From positions 1 through 24,925 of the forward strand of contig JASGMZ010000017.1 in NCBI GenBank assembly GCA_030156305.1: DNA of 24,925 bases. The letters run 5' to 3'. Below, piece after piece: positions 1 to 9,210 of this stretch. The notes under the pieces were generated by a model. It worked only from the letters and a program-made list of their open reading frames with translations. It had not been told where the DNA came from and made no database searches. Within the stretch, counting starts at the first letter, position 1; each line of letters starts with the position of its first letter. The stretch comes from Bacteroidales bacterium (GTDB lineage: Bacteria; Bacteroidota; Bacteroidia; Bacteroidales; UBA12077). Made by a program: the position numbers and the translations under genes.

Positions 1-131
1 TTTTTTTAGTGGCGTAATAAAAAACGTCAAGAACAAGGCTTGCGAAGAATTGGCAGCCAGGAGTTTACTGATGTAAATGACTAATTGCCAATGCGAGCGT
101 AACGCAGTTATTGACGTTTTCTTATAGCCAC
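1..131 (+). mobile_element. MITE-like 152-bp repeat, copy 1 (left 21 bp outside window)
   Basis: Copy 1 of a 152-bp element also found at 11491-11642 and 13846-13997. The window opens at element position 22, exactly at the seven-T run, and the copy ends with TTATAGCCAC at 131. It matches the other copies almost base for base; the clearest differences are in the right arm of the central hairpin (CTAATTGCC here). It is followed by TATTTA, which resembles the target sequences of the other two copies. The upstream duplication cannot be tested because it lies outside the window. The copy sits about 50 bp past the stop of the last gene of the leftward operon, so its hairpin might also stop transcription; that is inference. 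Confidence 0.9.
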
Positions 132-180
132 TATTTAACGGGAATAATACGTCAATTGTACCAACGTTCTTTTAACTTTT

Positions 181-942
181 TTATTTCTTGGATTCTTCAA
201 TATATAACTCTTCAACACTTACCATATCGATGTAGTAATAAGCAAGTCCGTTATTGTTAATATGTTCTTGTAATGGAAAATTAAATTGTGAAATATCTAA
301 TTTTTCAAAATCAGTTTCTTTATCTGGATAAAAATTCCCAATCGTAATATACTTCTCCCCACCACTGGCTTTAATCGTATCATCTAAAGTATACCAAATA
401 TTGGTTTCGGTAAAAATGGTATCTTCAGGAATAAAAACCTGTGGGTCGTATTCAAGTGTTTTATAGGTAAGCCTGTTTTTAATTTGCTCTTTGGAAAAAT
501 AAACACCCAAATGGTTAACGGCATAAGTTGAGTAGGTTGCCACGGCAAAATGTAATGTAACCCGGTAGTAATTATCCTTAAGTAAAGGCCTTTTTAATTT
601 TGCCTGTAAATATTCACGATAGTCCTGATTCTTTTTCCCGGCTGTATCTTCAACGTGCAATTCGAGTAAAACAATTCCTGCATATGCTTGCCCATCATAC
701 GCCCAAAGATTCCCAATAAAATTAGAAGGAACACTAACCTGTAAATTTGTACAACCATTAAAATAATCGCTTGTTCCCCGATTAGGCATATACCAGTGTG
801 GAATTAATTTTTTTTGCGGATAAATTGTCATTTCATAAGGACACTCATCATACATTTCAAAACTTGGGTTAGGTACCAGGTTTTGTGCCCATAAATTTAC
901 CGACAACAATAAAAATAACCATAAATAAAATCCCCGTTTCAT
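181..942 (-). CDS. Secreted protein of unknown function with NLVPNPSFE N-terminal motif
   Basis: A 253-residue protein with a clear signal peptide: MKRG, then a hydrophobic stretch ending at ...NLWAQ. The mature part opens with NLVPNPSFE, a beginning common in secreted Bacteroidota proteins, where it is often followed by an OmpA domain; no OmpA domain is present here. The rest looks beta-rich, with many aromatic residues (for example YFNGCTN and GQAYAGI) and two cysteines in the first third of the mature chain, which fits a jelly-roll or carbohydrate-binding-like fold. That fold is inference. I chose the ATG at 942 because it follows the upstream stop by one base; a TTG four codons earlier would overlap that gene. 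It is the last gene of the leftward operon. The molecular function is unknown. Confidence 0.85.
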   Translation of the reverse strand: MKRGFYLWLFLLLSVNLWAQNLVPNPSFEMYDECPYEMTIYPQKKLIPHWYMPNRGTSDYFNGCTNLQVSVPSNFIGNLWAYDGQAYAGIVLLELHVEDTAGKKNQDYREYLQAKLKRPLLKDNYYRVTLHFAVATYSTYAVNHLGVYFSKEQIKNRLTYKTLEYDPQVFIPEDTIFTETNIWYTLDDTIKASGGEKYITIGNFYPDKETDFEKLDISQFNFPLQEHINNNGLAYYYIDMVSVEELYIEESKK

Positions 943-943
943 G

Positions 944-1426
944 CTAAAATCCAATTTCAGGTGCTTTGCGCCACAAAATATTTACACCAACACAAGCCCG
1001 GGTATCATAAGCTTCTTCGGGTTCAACATCCTCAGCTAAAACCGTTATTTCAATGATAACACTTTGTGTAAAATCATTGGTAAACCCTACTGATTCTATA
1101 TAATCATCGATAATATTATCGTATAAAACTTCTTTGCTACGGGCATTAATTATTTTAAAATGCACCGGCCCAAAACCATCTTCGGTACAAATGCCAATTT
1201 TAAAATCTTTTTCGCCATATAAAACCAGTTTATATTCAAAGGTTTTTTTTATCTCTATCATAGCACTTTTCGATTGGCCATAAGGTTTAAAGCTGCCATC
1301 ATTGGATAACCTGCAAGCAGAAGTTTCGTGAAACCGATCGCAATATTGAGCATTAACATGCTTAACAGGCAGTAAAGCTATAAAAACGAAAAGTGTAAAA
1401 ACTAAAAATATATTGTAATTTTTCAT
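944..1426 (-). CDS. Small secreted hypothetical protein
   Basis: A 160-residue protein with an N-terminal signal peptide (MKNYN plus about 17 hydrophobic residues, likely cleaved after VNA). The mature part has four cysteines (in YCDRF, SACRL, GICTE and RACVG), which could form disulfides outside the cytoplasm. I do not recognise a named domain; the rest is a mix of short beta-like segments. It starts 46 bases after the lipoprotein gene and ends one base before the next gene, so it is almost certainly co-transcribed with the ABC transporter and lipoprotein. A role in the envelope next to that transporter is a guess from position only. Confidence 0.85.
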   Translation of the reverse strand: MKNYNIFLVFTLFVFIALLPVKHVNAQYCDRFHETSACRLSNDGSFKPYGQSKSAMIEIKKTFEYKLVLYGEKDFKIGICTEDGFGPVHFKIINARSKEVLYDNIIDDYIESVGFTNDFTQSVIIEITVLAEDVEPEEAYDTRACVGVNILWRKAPEIGF

Positions 1427-1472
1427 CTTGTTACTCTTTTAATATTTTTTTTTGAATAAAAAAATGCAACGA

Positions 1473-2366
1473 TTAATTATTGGATTTTATAATTTCATCT
1501 CGAATAGAAATAATATTGGTTTTAAATCGATCAAAATTCTCATTATTTACAACAAACTGTGTACCACCTGTAAATCGTAAGGTTTTTCCTTCTTTAATGA
1601 CTTTCTGCTCTTTCTCCTCTTGCTTTATCTGATCAAATGTTTGTTTTAAAACTTCAAGTTGGTCAATAATCAATTTTACGTAAGGATCGTCAGTATAAAC
1701 CTGAGCATATTCGTAAAAATTATCAAAAACAAACTTCTGCTCGTACATTTTTTCAATAATCTCTTTATAATCATCAAAATCATCGACAAGCATTACGGAT
1801 AAGTATAATGATTCGACAATGGCTCCGGTAGAAATTAATGTAAAAATATTTTCACGATTTGAATTTTCCAGGTTATTGGAGATTTTATAATATAACTCCT
1901 GAGAGATTTTATTTAATGAATCCTTTTCTGTAAGATTATTTTGAATGCGTTCCATGGTCTTATTCTCCATCAACCCATAGATATTTACCTCCTCCGATAA
2001 TTTTTTTATAACTTTCAAATATTCTAACTCGGTGGTATTTTCGGAAGAGTAACTCAGGTAGGCAAAATCAGCAATATACACACCCAGATTAACAGCCTGG
2101 CTTCGTGTATCCAGATAATTTTTAGCATTTGTATGAGGATTCACAAAAGAAGGGTTAATTTTCACCTCATCCATAAAAATTTCTGCTAAAATTTCATTGG
2201 GCGAAGGCAAGACATAAATCACTTCGTTTAAAGTATCTTTAATAAGAATAGTTTCAGTAGCCTCAGGTTTTTCTGAAGTCTCCTTTTTTTCTTTCTTGCA
2301 CGAATTACATCCGCTAAAAAGTAAGATAAAGACAAGAACCGGTACTAAGATATAGCTGTATTGCAT
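1473..2366 (-). CDS. Lipoprotein partner of the upstream ABC transporter
   Basis: A 297-residue predicted lipoprotein. The lipobox is LLFSGC with the acylated cysteine at residue 20, followed by a charged linker rich in Lys and Glu (residues 23-36). The acidic and basic residues near the cysteine leave open whether it faces the periplasm or is exported to the surface. The rest is predicted mostly helical, with segments such as YLDTRSQAVNLGVYIADFAYLSY and long acidic helices. No catalytic motif is evident. It begins six bases after the ABC transporter stop, so the two are translationally close and probably work together. The family looks like a conserved Bacteroidota lipoprotein, but I cannot name it. 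Confidence 0.88.
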   Translation of the reverse strand: MQYSYILVPVLVFILLFSGCNSCKKEKKETSEKPEATETILIKDTLNEVIYVLPSPNEILAEIFMDEVKINPSFVNPHTNAKNYLDTRSQAVNLGVYIADFAYLSYSSENTTELEYLKVIKKLSEEVNIYGLMENKTMERIQNNLTEKDSLNKISQELYYKISNNLENSNRENIFTLISTGAIVESLYLSVMLVDDFDDYKEIIEKMYEQKFVFDNFYEYAQVYTDDPYVKLIIDQLEVLKQTFDQIKQEEKEQKVIKEGKTLRFTGGTQFVVNNENFDRFKTNIISIRDEIIKSNN

Positions 2367-2372
2367 AAATTT

Positions 2373-5300
2373 TTATTTTATGATTAAATTTTTCTTTTTA
2401 AAAGTAATATCTAAAATAATAAATAATACGATTGAAATCATCCAAATAACAAAAATATTAAAATATAATGTACTAAATTCATTCTGACCGATAATTTTTA
2501 CAGATGACAAAAAGTGCGCCCTTCCATAATTGGACAATGGTTTTTGATAAATGGGTTCAATTTTCCGGATTAATTCGTTGGAATAGATGCTTCTTTCGGC
2601 AGGATTAAAAGTACTACGATTTAAGGCCATTTCGGCCAGGTTATTATTGTAATACTTATTCTTTAGCTGATTATATTCATCAATCCCACCGAGATATTTT
2701 ACCAAAACATTCGTAATACTATCTTTGGTATACATATAATGGTTAATCTTTCCGTTCAACTCCTGTTTCAATTGTCTTAACTCCTGCGCGATTGTCATTC
2801 GGGCTTCATCATCAGGCAAACCATTTAAAATTTTTGCCGAAATATTCATAGTGTATTTTTTATCCAGTTGAGATAGTAACGACTGAATAAAATCTATCTG
2901 CTGATTTAATCCCTCATCCATTCCATATTTTATTTCCTCTAATGCTCCTTCAGCCTCGGAAATCACAAATAACAAATCATATTTAAGGTTACTTATTTTT
3001 TGTTCGACAGGGAAATAGTGTTTTTGAAACCTGTTATCCTTGAACTGTGTAACCACAAGCGCTTCGTAAGCCCATCTTGACACCATCATATCGCCAATTA
3101 CAGGAACAAATTTTTCCGATTCTATTTTCTCATTCAATTTATCATATTGAACAATAGTACCGCTTAACAAAATTTGAGGGACAATTAATAATGGAACAAG
3201 GATATAAATTACAACCACTGAGTTGAACAATGAAGAAATTAGTAATCCCAACGTATTGGCAAAGCAAGAAGTTGTAAATAAAACCAGCGTATATTGCCAG
3301 AACATTCCTTCAATCTCAAGCAGTGTATTCCCAATAACAACATATAAAACAGTTTGTACCAGGCTGACAAAAAAAAGCAAAGATAATTTGGAGAACAAAT
3401 AAGCCGTTTTATCCAGGTTAAGAAATTGTTCGCGTTTTAACATTTTCCGGTCACGAAAAATTTCTTCGGCACTTATAACCAACCCAACGAACAAAGAAAC
3501 AATAACACACATAAAAAGGTAGGCCGGGATATTATCGTTTAAGATAAATGAATATTCACCGGTTACTTTATCAATGCCGGAACGGGTTATAATCGCCAGA
3601 ATAACAGCCAGTAACGGTGTAATTAACAGCGATAAAGCAACATATTGATGATTAGTGACTTTGCTTAAAATATTACGTTCAAAAAAAACAATAAACTGTT
3701 TAATTGCAGATGGTTTGTTAAACCGGGTTTTGGGCAACGCCCACTTTTCATCACTTTTTGAATTTAAACTTTCAGGTAAATTTTCCAGATAATAGCTATG
3801 CCACTGTTTAACTGATATTTTTCTTTCATTGAGCAATAACCCTCTGCTGTCGACTTTTTTCTCGGATAAAATGTTAAAAACAGCCTCGTGGTTTACATTA
3901 CCACACAACTGGCATTTGTCTGAGAGTTTAACAAATTTGTTGGCTGTTTCGTTAAAATAATGAATAGAATCTACAGGATTCCCAAAATATACAGGATATC
4001 CTTCTTTATCAAGCACCAAAATTTTATCGAACATTTTAAAATGTTCTGACGAAGGTTGATGAATATTGGCAAAAACAATCTTCCCTTTTGCAGCCTGACG
4101 GGTTAACAACTCCATAATTTCATCGGCATCGGAAATAGCCAGGCCCGAGGTAGGCTCATCGGCAAACAAAATCCATGGTTCTCGAATTAACTCAAGGGCT
4201 ATGTTTAAACGCTTACGCTGTCCCCCACTGATATATTTATTTAACGGCGTTCCTACTTTTAAATCTTTAACCTCAAATAAATTAAGATTTTTTAATAATA
4301 AACCTACCTGTTGTATTATTTCCTGTTTGGTTAAATTTCCTAAACAAAGCTTAGAGCTTAAATACAAATTCTCAAAAACCGTTAATTCTTCTACGAGCAG
4401 GTCATCCTGTGGAATATAACCAATTAATCCCTCAATATATTTTTGCTCTTTAAAAATATCATAATTATTGATTAGTATTTTCCCGTGTTTCGGTTTTAAT
4501 GAACCGGTTAAAAGATTAATCAGTGTTGATTTCCCCACTCCGCTTTTCCCGATAACACCAATCATCTGGCCTGATTCAGCGGCAAATGACAATTGATGAA
4601 TACCGTTATTGCTACGTGGAAAAGTAAATTCAATTTCCTGGGCTTTTAACTGCACCGAGATGTTACTTTCTGATTCATATTCGCGGGCTACTTCGTTATA
4701 ATATAGCGGTTCAATAGTTTCTCCATCAATTTTTGAGCCCAGGTGAAAAATATAAATATTCTCAGGGAAAATATTAAAATCATCAATCGTAATCGTATCC
4801 GAACCTTTATAATAAAAAAGGAAAATATTAGCTCCCGAAATTTTCAGGAAATAGATATTGCCCTTTAATTGGCTTCGTTCGATAAAATGAATACCGGTTT
4901 TAGCCAGATTCTTACGCCCCACAACCAAAAGGTTATCCTTGTGTTTTATATCGTATAACTTCTCAAAAATAAATGATTTACAATTACGATAATCGGCCTC
5001 CTGAATATTTAATGCACGGGAAATTTCCCGGGTAATAGAATCAATACTTTGCGGTGCAGACTCATTTGTTATATTTTGATATTTAAATAAGAACTTTTGG
5101 AAAAACAATAATCGAATTAAAAATAGAAAGCGGTCGGAAATATATAATTCGTTTACCAGCTCCGAAATATGTTGTTGAATAAATTTCGATAAATCATTTT
5201 CACCGGTATGCATACGATTTGATTTGTATTCATCATAATAGTTATTGAAGAATATCAGATAATCGTTCAAAATATCGGCCGAAAACTCTTTACGCAAGAA

Positions 5301-5402
5301 TGATTGTATAAATAATTTTACATTATCAATATATAGTGATGGATGAAGCGCAGCAATATATGCAAACAACCGGACTAAACTTTCAAGCAGTAATTTATTC
5401 AT
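2373..5402 (-). CDS. ABCG-like ABC transporter, ATPase and ABC-2 permease in one chain
   Basis: About 1009 residues. Residues 1-230 are a helical then beta-rich N-terminal region I do not recognise. The ATPase domain (about 255-480) shows Walker A GKSGVGKST near 285, a Q-loop in YIPQDD, the signature ISGGQRKRL near 392, Walker B LFADEPTSGL near 414, and an H-loop in NIHQPS. The domain order (ATPase before membrane part) and the signature are those of the ABCG/White family. A CQLCG motif sits near 497. At least five hydrophobic segments lie at about 585-750, followed by a roughly 220-residue helical soluble region and a last membrane helix at the C-terminus. I preferred the ATG at 5402; a TTG seven codons upstream would overlap the previous gene. 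The substrate is unknown. Confidence 0.92.
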   Translation of the reverse strand: MNKLLLESLVRLFAYIAALHPSLYIDNVKLFIQSFLRKEFSADILNDYLIFFNNYYDEYKSNRMHTGENDLSKFIQQHISELVNELYISDRFLFLIRLLFFQKFLFKYQNITNESAPQSIDSITREISRALNIQEADYRNCKSFIFEKLYDIKHKDNLLVVGRKNLAKTGIHFIERSQLKGNIYFLKISGANIFLFYYKGSDTITIDDFNIFPENIYIFHLGSKIDGETIEPLYYNEVAREYESESNISVQLKAQEIEFTFPRSNNGIHQLSFAAESGQMIGVIGKSGVGKSTLINLLTGSLKPKHGKILINNYDIFKEQKYIEGLIGYIPQDDLLVEELTVFENLYLSSKLCLGNLTKQEIIQQVGLLLKNLNLFEVKDLKVGTPLNKYISGGQRKRLNIALELIREPWILFADEPTSGLAISDADEIMELLTRQAAKGKIVFANIHQPSSEHFKMFDKILVLDKEGYPVYFGNPVDSIHYFNETANKFVKLSDKCQLCGNVNHEAVFNILSEKKVDSRGLLLNERKISVKQWHSYYLENLPESLNSKSDEKWALPKTRFNKPSAIKQFIVFFERNILSKVTNHQYVALSLLITPLLAVILAIITRSGIDKVTGEYSFILNDNIPAYLFMCVIVSLFVGLVISAEEIFRDRKMLKREQFLNLDKTAYLFSKLSLLFFVSLVQTVLYVVIGNTLLEIEGMFWQYTLVLFTTSCFANTLGLLISSLFNSVVVIYILVPLLIVPQILLSGTIVQYDKLNEKIESEKFVPVIGDMMVSRWAYEALVVTQFKDNRFQKHYFPVEQKISNLKYDLLFVISEAEGALEEIKYGMDEGLNQQIDFIQSLLSQLDKKYTMNISAKILNGLPDDEARMTIAQELRQLKQELNGKINHYMYTKDSITNVLVKYLGGIDEYNQLKNKYYNNNLAEMALNRSTFNPAERSIYSNELIRKIEPIYQKPLSNYGRAHFLSSVKIIGQNEFSTLYFNIFVIWMISIVLFIILDITFKKKNLIIK

Positions 5403-5412
5403 TCTTACAACA

Positions 5413-6573
5413 TTATTTAGCAAAAATCAATTCCACACAAGCGCCTGCATTCTTTTTATTAAAAACCTTTAACGCTCCATGATGATAATCCATAATTAAC
5501 TTTACGATATACATACTTAGTTCATTATTCTCATTAAATGCTTCTTCTTTAAACCGGTAGGGCGAGTATATTTCCTCAATTGTTTCTTTACTAAAGCCCT
5601 TCCCAAAATCGAGAATGGAAAGCACAATCCCTCTATCTTCGTTTTTTAAAGAAATTTCAATTTTAGATTCATCACCGGTATGTTCGGATGCATTACGAAT
5701 TAAAAAAAGCAATGCTTTAAAAATAAGATCTTTGTCGCCGGAAATTTTTATATCCTCCAGATGCTCCTCAATATCAATGTTGCGTTGTCGTAATTCTTCG
5801 TTTAACTCCAAGAGGCTAAAATTTACAATTTCAGCCACATCAATTTCTTCCTCCTTAAAGGGATAAGTTTTTGCACTAAGCTCCGTGGTTAAAATTGCTT
5901 TATTGGCAAAATTTTCGAGTCGTGAAACCGATTTTTCCAGCAAATCAATCAGGTTTTTAAGGGCAAACGAAGCCTCCTGATTTTTTAAAACATGCAATGT
6001 CCCAATAATCCCTGTTAAAGGAGTTCGTATTTCGGTGCTTGTCATGTTTAAAAAATAAGATTTCATTTTATCCAGGTTCTGCAATTCGGTTAGTGCTTCT
6101 TCCAGTTTTTTATTGGATTCCTGCAACGCCCTGGTTTTTTCATCTACTTTTTGTTCTAACCACTGGTTGACATTCTTTAGTTTATCGCGGCTGTCTTTTA
6201 ATTCAAGATGAGTATTTATCCGGGCTAACAATTCTGCGGTATCAAAAGGTTTACTTACATAGTCCTGTGCATTAAGCTCAAACCCTTTCACAATGCTTTC
6301 TTTATCGGTTTTTGCGGTAAGAAAAATAATGGGAATATCCTGGTATTGCTCATCTTTTCGTATAATTTCGCATACTTCATACCCGTCCATTCCGGGCATC
6401 ATAATATCGAGCAATAGCAAATCAAATTGTTCTGATTTTATCCATTCCAAAGCCTCGCTGCCACTTAACGCATATTCAACATGGTAATGATTTTTTTCCA
6501 GTAAATTGCCTAATACCTGTAGGTTTTTCGGATTGTCATCAACAATTAAAATTTTAAATTTTTGCATATCCAT
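5413..6573 (-). CDS. Receiver domain fused to a degenerate histidine kinase (His-less)
   Basis: A 386-residue protein. Residues 5-125 are a complete receiver domain: acidic pair D12-D13, phospho-acceptor D56 in LLLLDIMMPG, the FLTAK motif and SKPF lysine. A coiled coil follows (about 128-170), then a HisKA-like segment and an HATPase-like domain. In the H-box the expected SHEIRTPL reads STEIRTPL, so the phospho-accepting histidine is Thr180 (ACC codon at 6034-6036). The N-box asparagine (IRNASEHT) and DFGKG of G1 remain, but the glycine-rich GLGL box is replaced by ELSM. I infer a receiver-controlled pseudokinase or phosphatase/scaffold rather than an autokinase. It sits between the hybrid kinase and the ABC transporter gene (10-base gap to the latter). 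Confidence 0.9.
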   Translation of the reverse strand: MDMQKFKILIVDDNPKNLQVLGNLLEKNHYHVEYALSGSEALEWIKSEQFDLLLLDIMMPGMDGYEVCEIIRKDEQYQDIPIIFLTAKTDKESIVKGFELNAQDYVSKPFDTAELLARINTHLELKDSRDKLKNVNQWLEQKVDEKTRALQESNKKLEEALTELQNLDKMKSYFLNMTSTEIRTPLTGIIGTLHVLKNQEASFALKNLIDLLEKSVSRLENFANKAILTTELSAKTYPFKEEEIDVAEIVNFSLLELNEELRQRNIDIEEHLEDIKISGDKDLIFKALLFLIRNASEHTGDESKIEISLKNEDRGIVLSILDFGKGFSKETIEEIYSPYRFKEEAFNENNELSMYIVKLIMDYHHGALKVFNKKNAGACVELIFAK

Positions 6574-6603
6574 ACAGGTTCTCTTTTTTTAAAACAAATT
6601 CTT

Positions 6604-9027
6604 TTATGGTAAAAGTTTTTTTAATTTTTCGACAAACAGGCCGAACTGTTTGATTAATTCTTTTTCTTTTTCCACATTAAAAGCTTTGGAAGCATTAATA
6701 ATTTGATGTCCATATTCGATTACCGGTTTATTATTATATTTTTCGCCCAGGGAAATTAACATTTGGGCAAACCCGGCCACAACCTTTTTTGGCTGGATAT
6801 ATCGCATCTTCTCAAGATAGGGTGCACTCTGTTCTTCCAACTCTCTCAATAACAAAGGCAAATTTTCTAACGCATCTTTCTTTAATTCAATATCTCTATA
6901 CGCAATCTTTTCATCTTCTGTTTCAGTTAATTCTTCGTATTCGATATACTTTTTAAGTATTGTAAAAATCTTTTTAAAATCTACGGGTTTTCTCACATAG
7001 CCATCAAAACCTGCATTAAGCACTTTTTCCTCATCATAATACAGGGTATAGGCCGTAACGGCAATGGCAGGAATATTTCTTAATATATCATTTTTACAAA
7101 TTTTATTATATAACTCATAACCATTCATTTCGGGCATGTTTAAATCAATAAACATAATATCAGGGATAGTATTTTTTAACATTGATAAGGCTTGGGCACC
7201 ATTCGTTGCTTCAAAAATCTCAAAATTGTATTTCTTTAATTTTAATTGTAATACCTTACGGTTATTTTCATTATCGTCAACAATTAAAATTTTGGCCGGT
7301 TTAAAATTAATCTTTTCTTTTCCTGAATCTAACTCAGTCTTTTGTTCATCTGTATCTCCAGCAATTTCTACCTGATGTAATTTCAAAATAAATGTACTGC
7401 CTTTATTTTTTTTGCTTTCAAGCAATATTTTACCGTTCATCAACCCGGCCAATTTATTCGAAATGGCAAGTCCCAAACCAGTACCTCCGTATCTTTTACT
7501 ATCTTGCCCTTCCATTTGTTCAAAAACATTAAAAACCTTTTTTTGCTGTTTGGAATCAATACCAATACCAGTATCTTTAACTTTTATCAACAATTCAACT
7601 TTCTCCCCCGAGGTATTATTTGCACTTGTACTAATTTTCACATATCCGGTTTGGGTAAATTTTACGGCATTACTAACCAAATTTAGCAATATTTGTTTTA
7701 TACGTAACTCATCAAGCATAAGGTAATCAGGCATATGGCCGTCGAATTCTGTAATTAAATCTATTTTTTTCTCTCTTGCACTAAATTTAAAGATTTCAGT
7801 GATATCCTGGATTAATCCTCGAATATTTACCAATTCATATTTTATTTCCGTTTTCCCGGCTTCAATTTTGGAAAAATCAAGGATATCATTTATCAGGCTA
7901 AGCAATGTTTTTCCACTAGACTGTATTGATTTCACATAATCTACCATCACAGGATTATCGAGTTCTTGCTCTAAAACATCAGCAAAGCCAAGAATAGAAT
8001 TCATGGGCGTACGAATTTCATGGCTCATACTGGCAATAAATTCGCTTTTTGATTTACTGGCTGCATCGGCTTTATCCTTGGCTTTTCTAAGCTCTTCCTC
8101 CATTTTCATACGGTAAGATATATCTTTCTCTAAGCTTTTTATTTTGGTGAGGTCATTAATCATGGTAACAATATTATTATCTATATCTATTGGAGAGGTT
8201 TGTATTTGAACTACTTTTTTGTTTCCTTGTTTACATCGAACAATGGTTTCAATCGGCTCTATCACTGTATTCTGTTCAAAAGCATCTTGAATTAATCTGT
8301 CCCAAAGTTGTTTCTGACTTTGCCGATACTCAGCATCGGGATAAGCTAACTGATACCATTTTGCTGTAGTTGGAATGTCTTTAATTGTATACCCAAAAAC
8401 TTTCTCAAACTGTTTATTTAATATATTAATATTGCCCGCTATATCCTCAACAATAATAGGTATGGGTGACAAATCAATGATTCTTTGTAAACGATTCTCG
8501 CTTTTCTCTAAGGCTTCGTTTGATTGTTCCAACTGATTTAAAAGTGCTGTTTTTGATTTTAACAATTCTTGCAGCTCTGAAGTTTGCTTCTTAAGCCTTT
8601 CGGTAAGTAATGCATTCCTTTCCCTAAGTTTATACTCTTCAATGGCATGATCAATAATCGTTTTCAGTTTATCATAATCCCAGGGTTTATTTACATACTG
8701 ATATATTTTTGTTTTATTTACCGCGTCGGCCAAAACTTTAATATCGCTGTAAGCGGTTAAAAGAATCCGGTTGGGTCCTGGATTAATTTTCAAAACTTCC
8801 GCAAAAAAATCTACTCCGGTCATTCCGGGCATCGCCTGATCAGAAATAATAACATCGAGGTGTTTTTCTTTTGCAATTTCTATAGCTTCTGCACCCGATA
8901 ATGCCGTTAATACATTATATTCTTCACTAAAATTCTCTTCAAAAAGATATAGGTTAGCTTCACTATCATCAACATAAAGTAATGTATATTTTTCAAGGCC
9001 TGTTTTTTCCATTTTAAATTTCAACAT
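6604..9027 (-). CDS. Hybrid sensor histidine kinase, REC-PAS-HisKA-HATPase-REC
   Basis: An 807-residue cytoplasmic protein without membrane helices. The order is receiver 1 (about 14-130, D63 in IISDQAMPG), coiled coil (about 140-180), PAS (about 180-305), HisKA with H336 in SMSHEIRTP, HATPase with N-box NLVSNAVKF, DTGIGI and GGTGLGLAIS, receiver 2 (about 585-705, D628 in FIDLNMPEM), then about 100 helical residues. That tail sits where an Hpt domain often occurs, but I see no clear Hpt histidine motif. All catalytic boxes look intact, so it should autophosphorylate and pass phosphate to D628. It is the first gene of the leftward operon, with 30 bases to the next gene. A second in-frame ATG (codon 6) is a possible start. 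Confidence 0.93.
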   Translation of the reverse strand: MLKFKMEKTGLEKYTLLYVDDSEANLYLFEENFSEEYNVLTALSGAEAIEIAKEKHLDVIISDQAMPGMTGVDFFAEVLKINPGPNRILLTAYSDIKVLADAVNKTKIYQYVNKPWDYDKLKTIIDHAIEEYKLRERNALLTERLKKQTSELQELLKSKTALLNQLEQSNEALEKSENRLQRIIDLSPIPIIVEDIAGNINILNKQFEKVFGYTIKDIPTTAKWYQLAYPDAEYRQSQKQLWDRLIQDAFEQNTVIEPIETIVRCKQGNKKVVQIQTSPIDIDNNIVTMINDLTKIKSLEKDISYRMKMEEELRKAKDKADAASKSKSEFIASMSHEIRTPMNSILGFADVLEQELDNPVMVDYVKSIQSSGKTLLSLINDILDFSKIEAGKTEIKYELVNIRGLIQDITEIFKFSAREKKIDLITEFDGHMPDYLMLDELRIKQILLNLVSNAVKFTQTGYVKISTSANNTSGEKVELLIKVKDTGIGIDSKQQKKVFNVFEQMEGQDSKRYGGTGLGLAISNKLAGLMNGKILLESKKNKGSTFILKLHQVEIAGDTDEQKTELDSGKEKINFKPAKILIVDDNENNRKVLQLKLKKYNFEIFEATNGAQALSMLKNTIPDIMFIDLNMPEMNGYELYNKICKNDILRNIPAIAVTAYTLYYDEEKVLNAGFDGYVRKPVDFKKIFTILKKYIEYEELTETEDEKIAYRDIELKKDALENLPLLLRELEEQSAPYLEKMRYIQPKKVVAGFAQMLISLGEKYNNKPVIEYGHQIINASKAFNVEKEKELIKQFGLFVEKLKKLLP

Positions 9028-9210
9028 TTATATTTTCAATAAATTTACTACTTTTTTAACGGAAATACATGAAACTGTTGTATCAATTATTCGTAAGTAT
9101 TGAACAAAATATACAGTTAAATGTTTTTTATTATAGGCCTCGTTGTGTTTAATCAAAAAATATGATTTTTTCTAACACACAAGGATTTGAATAATTCAAA
9201 AATTGATGGC
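9028..9210. other. Divergent intergenic region between two kinase genes
   Basis: An AT-rich spacer between the leftward hybrid kinase operon and the rightward membrane kinase gene. Promoters for both directions must lie here or within the first codons, but I find no convincing TAnnTTTG box on either strand; the closest is a weak TATGATTTTT on the plus strand near 9159. No hairpin or repeat of note was seen. Confidence 0.5.

Noticed and set aside
5403..5423. TTG start of the ABC transporter overlapping the upstream gene
   Set aside because: An ATG seven codons later leaves a normal 10-base gap and no overlap; no support for the longer form was seen.
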